A stretch of DNA of 64,000 nucleotides from Nocardia neocaledoniensis. GTDB taxonomy: Bacteria; Actinomycetota; Actinomycetes; Mycobacteriales; Mycobacteriaceae. Each line of letters begins with the position of its first letter. Within the stretch, counting starts at the first letter, position 1. Location: assembly GCF_029868625.1 (NCBI RefSeq), contig NZ_JARWOJ010000234.1:1-64000 (forward strand), written 5' to 3'. The notes under the pieces are model-generated. The model was not told the DNA's origin. It searched no databases and saw only the letters and a program-made list of their open reading frames with translations. A program made the translations under genes and the position numbers. This document shows, in pieces, positions 40,117-47,746 of this stretch.

Positions 40117-41139
40117 ATGTCCGTCTTCGACCAGTACACCGACAAGGCAGAAACGAGCCCTGTGCTGGGCTGGCTGGTGCTGTACTCGATCTTCCGGGGG
40201 GAGGTCACTCCGGAAGAACTCGAAGAGTGGTTCGACGAATTCAACTTGGACACAGTGCATCTGCCCCCTCCCCTGCGCGCCGACGACGCCTTCGAGCGGG
40301 TCACCGGGCCGCAGGGAGTGAAGGCGGTCTACTCCCTCGACGATCCCACCGCGGACCGGAAAACCCGTCCGAGGCGCAAGTCAGGCGACGATGCCGGCGA
40401 TCGGGTGGCCACGCTGATGGTTCGCCATGTCCGCCGCGACAGCGGTCAGTTGGTTCGCCACCTCGTGCGGGAGGTCCGCGACGAGGAACGCACCGAGCTG
40501 TCCTATGACACCCGCCTGGGCGTCATCGCGTTCATCCGCTCCGATGATCCCGACGCCGCCGGCGCGGGGAAGCTCCGTGTGGAGCCGGACGACGCCGCCA
40601 TCGCGGACCTCCCGCAGGGTGAGCAGGATCGCGTTGAGCAACTGCTCGCGGAAGTCACCGACCTGCACACCTGGCACTCGACCTACATGGGCCCCGACCG
40701 CCTTCGGGCCATCGTCCGCCGCTACGTAGAAGCCCTTGGGGGACTGAAGGTTCGACCTACCGGCGGGGTCTACTTCGTCACCGCCGAGCACGAAGCGACC
40801 CTGGCGGGGCTGCGCGAGGTAGTCGCGCGGTTCGGGTCCGGCAGCCACTTCGTCCGTGTCCCCCTGCCCGATGAAGACGAGATGCGCGAGATGATCGTCA
40901 ATGCCTTCACCAACCAGGCCCGGGAAGACCTCGAGAAACTGGCCGAAGACATCGCCGCGGCGAAGGCGAATGGAGCCGGCGACGCCGCCGTCACCAACTT
41001 GCACAACCGCTTCCAGCAGCTGAGCCGCCGAGCGGAGGAGTACTCCGAACGGCTCTCCGATTCCCTGGACGATACTCACGCCTCACTGCGGTTGGTGAAC
41101 ATGCAGCTCGCCGAGTTGATGCTGCGAGCGGCCGGATAG
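40117..41139 (+). CDS. Third gene of MoxR-vWA module, unknown, 340 aa
   Basis: GAGGAGGCTTCCC precedes the ATG. Acidic N-terminus (TPEELEEWFDEFNLDTVHLP), a basic linker (DRKTRPRRKSGDDAG), then a mixed alpha/beta domain with DRLRAIVRRYVEALGGLKVR and PTGGVYFVTAEHEATLAGLR, and a C-terminal coiled coil (~270-340). No enzymatic motif is seen. Similar proteins occur on actinobacterial plasmids and phages. Position suggests that it is the client or effector of the MoxR-vWA pair. Confidence 0.6.
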   Translation: MSVFDQYTDKAETSPVLGWLVLYSIFRGEVTPEELEEWFDEFNLDTVHLPPPLRADDAFERVTGPQGVKAVYSLDDPTADRKTRPRRKSGDDAGDRVATLMVRHVRRDSGQLVRHLVREVRDEERTELSYDTRLGVIAFIRSDDPDAAGAGKLRVEPDDAAIADLPQGEQDRVEQLLAEVTDLHTWHSTYMGPDRLRAIVRRYVEALGGLKVRPTGGVYFVTAEHEATLAGLREVVARFGSGSHFVRVPLPDEDEMREMIVNAFTNQAREDLEKLAEDIAAAKANGAGDAAVTNLHNRFQQLSRRAEEYSERLSDSLDDTHASLRLVNMQLAELMLRAAG

Positions 41140-41173
41140 GCCCTCGACCGGCCGGTGAACTAGTGTCGCTCAT

Positions 41174-41536
41174 ATGTTCGATGAGGCCCGATACCAGCCG
41201 TGCCGGTGGGTGGACCCCCCTATCGACGTGACCGTGCGGGTGGCCGGTGTTTGGCCGCCCGCACGACTCCGCTGGGGAGGCGCCACCCCCCTATGGCAGA
41301 AGGCGTGCGGTCTCCGGGTGGAGGACGTCGTCCCTGGGCGGCTGGAGGAGCTCGTCGTCACCTCGGTGGGCGATCTCCTGGGAAGGGTTCGGTTCGCTCC
41401 GCTGCTCGGCGACCAGCGCACAGCCGAGAACATGCTCCTTCCCCCGTCCACATGGCAGCCGATCGCCGACGATGATGTTCAGCGCCTGCACGCCCTGGTC
41501 GTGGAGTTCGGCTTCGAGCCGGGCCATCTGCTGTAG
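41174..41536 (+). CDS. Hypothetical protein, 120 aa, possibly leaderless
   Basis: No Shine-Dalgarno site precedes the ATG, but ACTAGTGT lies about 10 bases upstream, where a -10 element of a leaderless transcript would be. Product is rich in Trp/Arg (RYQPCRWVDPPIDVTVRVAG; VWPPARLRWGG) with a helical C-terminus. No family recognised. Confidence 0.45.
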   Translation: MFDEARYQPCRWVDPPIDVTVRVAGVWPPARLRWGGATPLWQKACGLRVEDVVPGRLEELVVTSVGDLLGRVRFAPLLGDQRTAENMLLPPSTWQPIADDDVQRLHALVVEFGFEPGHLL

Positions 41537-41641
41537 CACTGTTCGGAGATGCGAACGTCCGCCGACCTGGTTCAGTCGACGGACGTTGGATTCTGGTAAG
41601 GGGTGTAGCGAGCCGGAGAGAGTCGTCGCCGACGGACGGGC

Positions 41642-42052
41642 CTAGGCGGCGACCTGCTGGGGCTCGAACTCTCCTGCGACGAGGCCGGCCTTGAACGCTC
41701 TCCATTCCGCGGCGGTAAAGGTCAACCTTGTACCGTCCGCTCCCTGGAGCACCATTCCGCCGTCAACCGCCTCTTCGAGGACAGGCTGACCGGGAACCGT
41801 AGGCGACGTTGCAGCGCCCAGGGCAGCGGCCCGAAGCCCCTCCCATGCCGAGGCCGGCATCTCGACGACCGGCTCCTCTTCCGGAAGATTGCGCGGGTCG
41901 CGCCCGTATTTGCTATCTCGAATGAAGATCAGCTCCTCGCCCGACTTCCGGCGGACGAGGACACAGTTACCACCGCCGTCGCTGGCGGACGCCTTGACGT
42001 ACCCGTCAAGCGGCCGATGCCCGGTCATGATCGTGTTCCTCACTTGCTTCAC
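41642..42052 (-). CDS. DUF397-domain protein
   Basis: 136 aa from a GTG overlapping the XRE stop; the in-frame ATG at 42028 with GAGGA upstream may be the real start. Two DUF397-like parts: VKASASDGGGNCVLVRRKSG then IFIRDSKYG (~20-50), and LTFTAAEWRAFKAGLVAGEF (~110-130). Small DUF397 proteins are typically encoded just after an XRE-DUF5753 regulator, as here, and are thought to work with it as a developmental or toxin-antitoxin-like pair. Confidence 0.85.
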   Translation of the reverse strand: MKQVRNTIMTGHRPLDGYVKASASDGGGNCVLVRRKSGEELIFIRDSKYGRDPRNLPEEEPVVEMPASAWEGLRAAALGAATSPTVPGQPVLEEAVDGGMVLQGADGTRLTFTAAEWRAFKAGLVAGEFEPQQVAA

Positions 42053-42954
42053 TGCTCCTTTGCGAGAATTTCGGCACTCCGGGCGATGAGTACACGGCTT
42101 TCGTCCGGGGGTAGGGCTATCTCGTGCAGCCGCTTCCAGAGCCGCTCATGGTTGGCGACCTCGGCGTGATCGCGCAACAGCACATCGTCGGTTAACGACT
42201 CGACGAACACCAGGGGCGGGTCGCCCGCAGCGAACTCGTAGATCGACACCGGCGACCTCGGCGCTCGCAGGCCGAGTAGTTCGCCACCGACGGGCAGGAT
42301 GCGGAAGTCGATCTGCTCGTTCGCGTCGATGAGCTTCAGCAAGTGCTCCAGCTGTTCGAGCATTGCCGGAGCGGGCACGACGCGCCGCCGAACGACGGTC
42401 TCTTCGACGATTACCTCGATCCGGGGACCACCCTCAGTGAGCGCTTCCTGCTGACGGCGTTCGCGGGCGCGGATCTCGACAGGATTGTCCGAAGAATGAT
42501 CGTTGGTGACCGTCGCATCATGGCGCGCACGAACGTATGCAGGCGATTGGAGAAGGCCGGGAACCAGCGCGAAGTCGTACCACCGGATTCGGCTGGCGCC
42601 TGCCTCAAGATCCGCCGGTAAAGCCTGGCGGTCGGACAACCCGCGGAAGGCGCGGCCCTCCCACCACCCGGACTGCGCGGCGTCTCGGGCGAGCGCGTAG
42701 AACTCCTGCCAGAGGGGCGAATGCTGCTCGACGCCAAGATGCTCGGCAACCTTCATACTGACGTCGGCCGCGACTCGACGTTGTCCGGTTTCGATGCGGG
42801 TCAGCAGCGTCCGGTCGATGTCAGCTTCCTTGGCCACCTGCTGGATCGAGCGTTCTTGCTCTTGGCGCAGGTTGCGGAGGCGGTCGCCGAGATGCAACCG
42901 CCGACTGTAGGGCGACATTCGGTAGCCATTGGCCGAGATCGGGCCCTGAGTCAC
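42049..42954 (-). CDS. XRE regulator with DUF5753-like sensor domain
   Basis: 301 aa; GTG at 42954 preceded by AGGAGG. HTH at ~20-72 (LGDRLRNLRQEQERSIQQVA, KEADIDRTLLTRIETGQRRV). From ~100 the DUF5753-type region begins (ASRIRWYDFALVPGLLQSPA, YVRARHDA) and runs to the end with IDFRILPVGGELLGLRAP. This is the standard partner of DUF397 proteins. It is divergent from the gene set at 43180 and probably binds the GTGACA/TGTCAC repeats between them. Confidence 0.88.
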   Translation of the reverse strand: MTQGPISANGYRMSPYSRRLHLGDRLRNLRQEQERSIQQVAKEADIDRTLLTRIETGQRRVAADVSMKVAEHLGVEQHSPLWQEFYALARDAAQSGWWEGRAFRGLSDRQALPADLEAGASRIRWYDFALVPGLLQSPAYVRARHDATVTNDHSSDNPVEIRARERRQQEALTEGGPRIEVIVEETVVRRRVVPAPAMLEQLEHLLKLIDANEQIDFRILPVGGELLGLRAPRSPVSIYEFAAGDPPLVFVESLTDDVLLRDHAEVANHERLWKRLHEIALPPDESRVLIARSAEILAKEQ

Positions 42955-42978
42955 CGGTCACACCTCCTCTAGCGCACA

Positions 42979-43106
42979 GTGACTTTTTGTCACATCCAAC
43001 ATTCTGTCACAAGTTCCGGCCCCCGACGGCGTCGGAGTACTGGGCGGCAACGATCCGCCACCTCTATGTTTGCCGTTTGCATTGCACGTTGCTTGTCACT
43101 GTGACA
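42979..43106. promoter_or_regulatory. TGTCAC/GTGACA operator cluster in divergent promoter
   Basis: GTGAC-tttttGTCAC inverted repeat at 42979-42993, a single TGTCAC at 43005-43010, and a perfect 13-bp palindrome TGTCACTGTGACA at 43094-43106. Further half-sites follow (GACAC near 43111, AGTGACC near 43129). They surround the divergent promoters of the XRE gene and the plus-strand genes. Confidence 0.65.
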
Positions 43107-43179
43107 TTCTGACACATGGCAGAGCAAAGTGACCGTGGGGATTGGTCACTCCGAGACGAGGCCAGTGCAGGTGGGACTG

Positions 43180-43293
43180 ATGACGACATATCAGTGCGAC
43201 TTCGGACAACACGGTGGCGTGACTCTGCCGCCGGACTCGGTCTCCCCTCCCAACTCGCTGTTCAGCACGGTCGACCCGCGAAGGAGGGCCTGA
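43180..43293 (+). CDS. Possible 37-aa peptide upstream of small-protein operon
   Basis: ATG after AGGTGGGACTG; ends three bases before the next ATG (43296). Product has a Cys, several Pro and a final Arg cluster (DPRRRA). Its tail contains the AAGGAGG that serves the next gene, so translation may be coupled. Weak evidence on its own. Confidence 0.3.
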   Translation: MTTYQCDFGQHGGVTLPPDSVSPPNSLFSTVDPRRRA

Positions 43294-43295
43294 TC

Positions 43296-43652
43296 ATGGC
43301 TGTTCAGCTGGTTGCTGGCCGGAGGATGTCGAGCGACGTCACCACCATTTCCGCGATCTCGGTCGGGAACGACCAGTGGGTGGTCGAGCAGCTGCGAGGG
43401 CGCACGCTCACGCTGGGGCAGGCGTTGGCCGCCATCAGGCTGGCCGAAGTGCTCCCCCAGCCCCGCCCAGCGAGCGACGACGACCCGCTGTGGGCGAACG
43501 TAGCCGACTGGCTTGACGAGCTCGGGTTGAGTCACGCCCCACTCACGGTGGCCGGTGTCCTCGGAGTCCCGTGCCACCTCGCCCCGCTGCCCGAACGACG
43601 TGGTCAGCAGCTAACCCACCGACGGAGGTTTCCGCGATGGCTAGTGCGGTAG
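43296..43652 (+). CDS. Hypothetical protein, 118 aa
   Basis: ATG at 43296 with AAGGAGG eight bases upstream; an in-frame start at 43116 lies near the operators and has no such site. Contains GNDQWVVEQLRGRTLTLGQA and ANVADWLDELGLSHAPLTVA, two short helical units, then a basic C-terminus. No family recognised. First full gene of a seven-gene plus-strand set. Confidence 0.5.
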   Translation: MAVQLVAGRRMSSDVTTISAISVGNDQWVVEQLRGRTLTLGQALAAIRLAEVLPQPRPASDDDPLWANVADWLDELGLSHAPLTVAGVLGVPCHLAPLPERRGQQLTHRRRFPRWLVR

Positions 43653-43912
43653 TTCGTTCCGATTTCGTGGCCCGCGCGGTTGATGCGCGGTTGAACGGCA
43701 AGGGCTCGCCGCGCCCGGGAGAACCCGATGTGCATCTTCGGTTCGTTTGGGCTGACCGGGTTTTCGACTACCGCGGGTGCCGTTCAGCGGTCAAGAACTT
43801 CTTGCGGAAGTGGTCGCAGGGCCACAACCCCGCGATCACCGCCGTCGAGCTGTTCGACGGCTTCCTTCCCGATCATCGGATGCCCTGTGAGGAGCTATGG
43901 CTACTACCCTGA
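43637..43912 (+). CDS. Hypothetical protein, 91 aa
   Basis: GACGGAGG precedes the ATG at 43637, which lies within the end of the previous gene. Basic centre (FDYRGCRSAVKNFLRKWSQG) and an acidic end. No family recognised. Overlaps on both sides place it firmly in the operon. Confidence 0.55.
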   Translation: MASAVVRSDFVARAVDARLNGKGSPRPGEPDVHLRFVWADRVFDYRGCRSAVKNFLRKWSQGHNPAITAVELFDGFLPDHRMPCEELWLLP

Positions 43913-44355
43913 CCGAGACCGCGGCGGCGCGTTGCGCGAGGTACATCACGGAAAACCGTTTCGTCGGCGCCGAGGTGGACGAGCACCAGCAGATCATCCT
44001 GCGCGCCGGGCCCGTGGACACAATCCAGACGCCCCGCCCGCTCGGTGAGCGAGTTCGGGCCGAGCTGCTTCGTCGGGGCCTGGCAACCCCGACGATCGAG
44101 AATCGTGCAACCGGGTTCCTGACCTTCGTCACCCAGCCCGCGCGGATGGGAGATCCACGCCCGGTCCGCATCCTGTCCCAGCTGTTCAAGTTCCAAGCGA
44201 TCCGGACTGTTCAGGGTTCGCTGGTCACGCTCCCCGGCCCGGACGACGAGCGGCGGCACTGGGTGGAGGAACCCGTCGGCGAAGAACGTCCCGACTTCGA
44301 CACCGTGGTCAGCATCGTCCTGGACGCCGCGAAGAACCTGTCGCAGGCGGGTTGA
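43897..44355 (+). CDS. Hypothetical protein, 152 aa
   Basis: GAGGAG precedes the ATG, which overlaps the previous gene by 16 bases. Mixed alpha/beta product: TAAARCARYITENRFVGAEV, PLGERVRAELLRRGLATPTI, then a C-terminal FDTVVSIVLDAAKNLSQAG. No known motif. Directly precedes the nucleoside hydrolase gene by two bases. Confidence 0.55.
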   Translation: MATTLTETAAARCARYITENRFVGAEVDEHQQIILRAGPVDTIQTPRPLGERVRAELLRRGLATPTIENRATGFLTFVTQPARMGDPRPVRILSQLFKFQAIRTVQGSLVTLPGPDDERRHWVEEPVGEERPDFDTVVSIVLDAAKNLSQAG

Positions 44356-44357
44356 TC

Positions 44358-45434
44358 ATGGCTGCCGCTGCTTCCAACGACCCGGTGGCGCTGAGGGACT
44401 GTCCCCTCATCGTTTCCACCGACATCGGCGGCGATCCGGACGACGCGATCGCACTGGCCTTGGCCGCAATGACCGAACCGCGTCTGGCACTGGTTGTCAC
44501 CGCTGATGAGTTCCCCGACGGCCGGCGGTCGATACTCGCCCGCCACCTGCTCGACTTGCTCGGCCGCGAGGACGTCGTGGTAGCAGCCGGGGCGACGGCG
44601 GGCGAGAGTAAGTACTGGGCCGCCGATGGGCTTGTCCCCGCTGGGGCGCACCCCTGGCCGCTGGACCTGTATGCCACGGTGGCCACACTCACCGACCCGG
44701 ATTCGTCGGCGCCATTGCGCTGGTTGGGAATCGGGCCGCTCACCGATCTCGCACGCCTTCTGGAGATCGATTCCGGTCGGCGGAACCCGCTCGGGCTGGC
44801 CCGGCGCCTGCGGATCTGGCAGATGGGCGGCGCTCTCGAATACCGCCAGCCTGACCGCGCCGAGCACAACTTTCGGCTCGATCCGAAGGCGGTCCACACG
44901 GTCGTAGACCGAGCAGAGAATCTGACCTTGGTGCTGTCCGATCACACCTTCACTCCGGTGATCGCAGTGGACCCGGACAGCCCGATCTATCGCCTGCTCG
45001 CGACATCGTCGATTCCGTGGGCCCAGGTGATCGCCCGCCACCTCGACCAGTGGTTCGCGCGGTTCCACCCAGCGAGCATGCTGCACGATCCGCTGACCGT
45101 CGCCGCACTGCAAGGCGCTTTCGTGTCCTTCGACCATCGCGAGTTCCGGATCGAGCCGGATGCGCGGATGCACCTGGGGCCCGGCCGCATCGCGCGGGTC
45201 TCCTCGGGCGTCGACTATCTGGGCTTCCTGGAATGGGTTCTCGCGACCTTGCGAGCGGGAGCGCCGGCCAGTCCCGGCCAGAGCCACGCGGCCACCGATC
45301 CCGCTCCGCACGCCGCCGCTGCCGGGTCCGAGTCACTCGACCAAACGGCCCTTTTCGCCACGCACCGAACCACACCGGGTTCCACATCTCAGTTCGGCCA
45401 GCACGACGGGCTGCCGAAGTTCAGACAGGGGTAA
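44358..45434 (+). CDS. Inosine/uridine-preferring nucleoside hydrolase (IUNH family)
   Basis: 358 aa. The calcium-binding motif DIGGDPDDA (22-30) opens the protein; WLGIGPLTDLARLL, an MGGALEYR segment, AEHNFRLDPKAVHTVV and LHDPLTVAALQ (the late catalytic His-Asp part) follow. These are the ordered signatures of the family, which cleaves the N-glycosidic bond of nucleosides. A Pro/Ala-rich tail of ~60 residues is extra. Why it sits among small plasmid-type proteins is unknown; salvage or detoxification are options. Confidence 0.88.
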   Translation: MAAAASNDPVALRDCPLIVSTDIGGDPDDAIALALAAMTEPRLALVVTADEFPDGRRSILARHLLDLLGREDVVVAAGATAGESKYWAADGLVPAGAHPWPLDLYATVATLTDPDSSAPLRWLGIGPLTDLARLLEIDSGRRNPLGLARRLRIWQMGGALEYRQPDRAEHNFRLDPKAVHTVVDRAENLTLVLSDHTFTPVIAVDPDSPIYRLLATSSIPWAQVIARHLDQWFARFHPASMLHDPLTVAALQGAFVSFDHREFRIEPDARMHLGPGRIARVSSGVDYLGFLEWVLATLRAGAPASPGQSHAATDPAPHAAAAGSESLDQTALFATHRTTPGSTSQFGQHDGLPKFRQG

Positions 45435-45438
45435 GACG

Positions 45439-46269
45439 ATGGGCCGAAAACCGTCGTTGATGTACGGCTATCTACGTCAAGAGTTGGTCGGCGAGCGCGT
45501 CCAGGAGATAGAGGATGCGATGCGCGAGTTCGCAGCTCGGGAAGGCTTCGACCTGGCCGTGGTGCACCGGGAATACGGCGCCGCCACCGGCGCATTGTGG
45601 ATGCTCCTGCGGGATGTCTCGCAAGCGTGGTCGCGGCACATCATCACGCCGACGCCGACCCACCTCAAAGGTGGGGAGAATGACGACCGGCTGACGTTGC
45701 TAGGCCAATTGCAGCGGCTCCGCCCGCTGCGAGTGTGGTACCTCGATCCGGACGACGATGCCGCCCTGGTGCGCACCGTCCGCCGCAACCGCGACATCCC
45801 GTCGCCACGTGCATCCGCCCCCACCCCGCCGCGGACTCCGATCGGGCAATTCGAGCTTCGACTGAACCTGGCCACTCGCGGGCTGGCCCAGCTCCAGACG
45901 CACGAGCTACTCACCCGTGCCGGACTGCGGCACCTCTCCGAGCCTGTCGAGCAGATCGTCCTCGCGGTGCTGGGCGAAGCCATGGCGGCGGCCGAGCCGG
46001 GCATCTACGCGCGGGTCGCGGCCGGCTTCCCGGATCTCGCGCCGAGCAACCAGGTGACCGTGTGGCTGCTCCGGCGCGAATCCACGCTGGAGGTCCAAGT
46101 GCACGAGACCGCATCCCGGGCCGATGAGCCGCTGAGCGATTCGATCACCGTGTTCGCCGAGCACGGGCGGGTACAGCCCGAGGCCGGCGGAACGCTCACG
46201 TGGGCGAGGATTCCCTTGGCTGTGACGCCGTCGGTCTCGCGCAGCTCGCTACGGAGCGCGGTCTCATGA
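45439..46269 (+). CDS. Resolvase-like N-terminus plus unknown domain, 276 aa
   Basis: ATG five bases after the previous stop. Residues ~7-70 follow the order of a serine-recombinase fold (LMYGYLRQELVGERVQEIED, AMREFAAREGFDLAVVHREY), but the Ser nucleophile position is not convincing. The C-terminal ~130 residues (ATRGLAQLQTHELLTRAGLR, TVWLLRRESTLEVQVHETAS) look like a degenerate histidine-kinase-type ATPase fold. Function not assigned. Confidence 0.45.
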   Translation: MGRKPSLMYGYLRQELVGERVQEIEDAMREFAAREGFDLAVVHREYGAATGALWMLLRDVSQAWSRHIITPTPTHLKGGENDDRLTLLGQLQRLRPLRVWYLDPDDDAALVRTVRRNRDIPSPRASAPTPPRTPIGQFELRLNLATRGLAQLQTHELLTRAGLRHLSEPVEQIVLAVLGEAMAAAEPGIYARVAAGFPDLAPSNQVTVWLLRRESTLEVQVHETASRADEPLSDSITVFAEHGRVQPEAGGTLTWARIPLAVTPSVSRSSLRSAVS

Positions 46270-46601
46270 GAGCGATTGCGATTGTCCGGCAGGATGTTTC
46301 GGCGCGCGACGGGCAGGGCGGTGTCGAGAGCGTCCGGACGCTGGCTCGGCGGATGCGGCTGGACTTGCCCGCCCGGGATACCTACGTCACCACCGATCTG
46401 ACTGTCCTGCTGGCTCATTTGCACTCCGCGCGGGCGGACGTGGTCGTGGTGCCCTCGGAGCGACACCTACGAGGGTGGATGGAAACGGTGCGGCGCATCG
46501 CGGCGGTCTGGACGGTGGACCCGCCGATGTGCTGGCCGCAGGGCGGTGGGCGCCCGCATTCCCTCACCCGTCCTGATCGGCACCTCCAGGCCGGACGATG
46601 A
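46266..46601 (+). CDS. Hypothetical resolvase-fold-like protein, 111 aa
   Basis: ATGA overlap with the previous gene. The pattern MRAIAIVRQDVSARDGQGGV, LTVLLAHLHSARADVVVVPS, ERHLRGWMETVRRIAAVW follows strand-helix order similar to a serine-recombinase catalytic domain without its active site. May share ancestry with the upstream protein's N-terminus. No assigned function. Confidence 0.4.
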   Translation: MRAIAIVRQDVSARDGQGGVESVRTLARRMRLDLPARDTYVTTDLTVLLAHLHSARADVVVVPSERHLRGWMETVRRIAAVWTVDPPMCWPQGGGRPHSLTRPDRHLQAGR

Positions 46602-47113
46602 CGAGCGACGGACCGATGCACGCTGCTCGCATTCCAAGCTCGACGACCCTGATCCACACCATTCGTGGCCTGCTCCTGGTGGCGCGGCCGCACCCGATGC
46701 TGGATGCCGCCGGGGAACTCGGCGCGCTGCACGCGGCCCGGCTCTCGGGTAGCGGCGAGCGAGCCGACCAGATCGATATGCACCGGCTTCGTCTGATCCG
46801 CGCGATCGACCGGTATATCGCGCTCGTCACCCCAGTTGCCGCACCCGGCGCGCGGCGCCATACCGAGACCGTCGGTGCGGTCGTGGATCGGATCGCGAAC
46901 TGGTGCGCCCTCGCCTACACCCCCGATATCGACGCCACAGGGAGCGAGGTGCACTTCGCCGAGGTCCACGCCACGCAACTCGCGGGCGGCCTCGACGACC
47001 TGGTCGCGGATCTGCTGACCGGCAGATGCACGGTGCCCACGGTCTACACGATTCCCATCCACCAGGACGCCTTCGGCATCCGGCTGGCCACTCGATGCCA
47101 GTGGGCGGGGTGA
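46598..47113 (+). CDS. DUF4254-like protein, 171 aa
   Basis: ATGA overlap with the previous gene. Contains DAAGELGALHAARLSG, an HRLRLIRAIDRYIALVTPVA helix, RHTETVGAVVDRIANWCALA, a pattern seen in actinobacterial DUF4254 proteins of unknown role. Last gene of the set; no terminator is obvious in the 112 bases before the convergent gene. Confidence 0.55.
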   Translation: MTSDGPMHAARIPSSTTLIHTIRGLLLVARPHPMLDAAGELGALHAARLSGSGERADQIDMHRLRLIRAIDRYIALVTPVAAPGARRHTETVGAVVDRIANWCALAYTPDIDATGSEVHFAEVHATQLAGGLDDLVADLLTGRCTVPTVYTIPIHQDAFGIRLATRCQWAG

Positions 47114-47225
47114 GCCTCAAATCCGTTTAGCAGCACTACTACTGGGAGGGAATGCTATGGGCGATGACCCGATTACTTCGCCGCCGCTCGGCGCGCCGCT
47201 CAACGGTATGGCGGGGGCGTGCTGG

Positions 47226-47618
47226 TCAGGTGAGTGCGGGGTCGGGGGTGTTGCCTTCGCCCCACAGCTGGGTGTCGGGGACTCCGGCCACTCCGGTGGC
47301 GTAGGCGACTGCTTCGGCGCGGCCGGCGGGGTCGCCGATCGCGTACCGGAACACCTTGCCGGGGAAGACGACGTAGACGGTGGTGTCGTTGTGCATGTCG
47401 ACGTACCAGCCCGGGGCGTCGAGTTGGTCGGCGAATCGCTCGGCGAGCGTGTCAGCGTTCGCGTCCTCGGCGTCGAAATACATGATCGTCCACACCGGCG
47501 GCTGGTAGTCGGTCGCATCGGTGACCGCGACTCGGTAGATGCCGGTGAGGGTGAGCGGGATTGCTTCGATCTTCGCGCCCGCGACGAGGCTTTCGGCGAT
47601 GAGCACACCTTTGATCAT
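47226..47618 (-). CDS. Small alpha/beta protein, paralogue of the 50187 product
   Basis: 130 aa. Begins IKGVLIAESLVAGAKIEAIP, later PVWTIMYFDAEDANADTLAE, DQLDAPGWYVDMHNDTTVYV, VFPGKVFRYAIGD. The same order occurs in the 138-residue protein encoded at 50187 (RGIVLRESL, VEVLEVQV, DGWYAHLLDDELMIVIFPGV). No family name is known to me. It is divergent from the radical SAM operon and shares its control region. Confidence 0.6.
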   Translation of the reverse strand: MIKGVLIAESLVAGAKIEAIPLTLTGIYRVAVTDATDYQPPVWTIMYFDAEDANADTLAERFADQLDAPGWYVDMHNDTTVYVVFPGKVFRYAIGDPAGRAEAVAYATGVAGVPDTQLWGEGNTPDPALT

Positions 47619-47660
47619 GCCGCCGAGCCTAAGCCGGTTCGGTGTGGTTCGGAAGCACTC

Positions 47661-47706
47661 TCGATGTCAGGGTTTCGCGCGCCGCGCACGGAAACCCTGA
47701 CATCGA
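47661..47706. promoter_or_regulatory. 16-bp inverted repeat in divergent promoter of rSAM cluster
   Basis: Perfect arms TCGATGTCAGGGTTTC (47661-47676) and its complement (47691-47706) around a GC-rich 14-base loop. It lies between the divergent genes starting at 47618 and 47747. An AT-richer stretch after it (AATTCTGTTGTACTG) could be a promoter. Likely an operator for a cluster regulator, or a transcript hairpin. Confidence 0.6.
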
Positions 47707-47746
47707 ATTCTGTTGTACTGTCGGCAATTTCGCTTGAGATGGGCTC

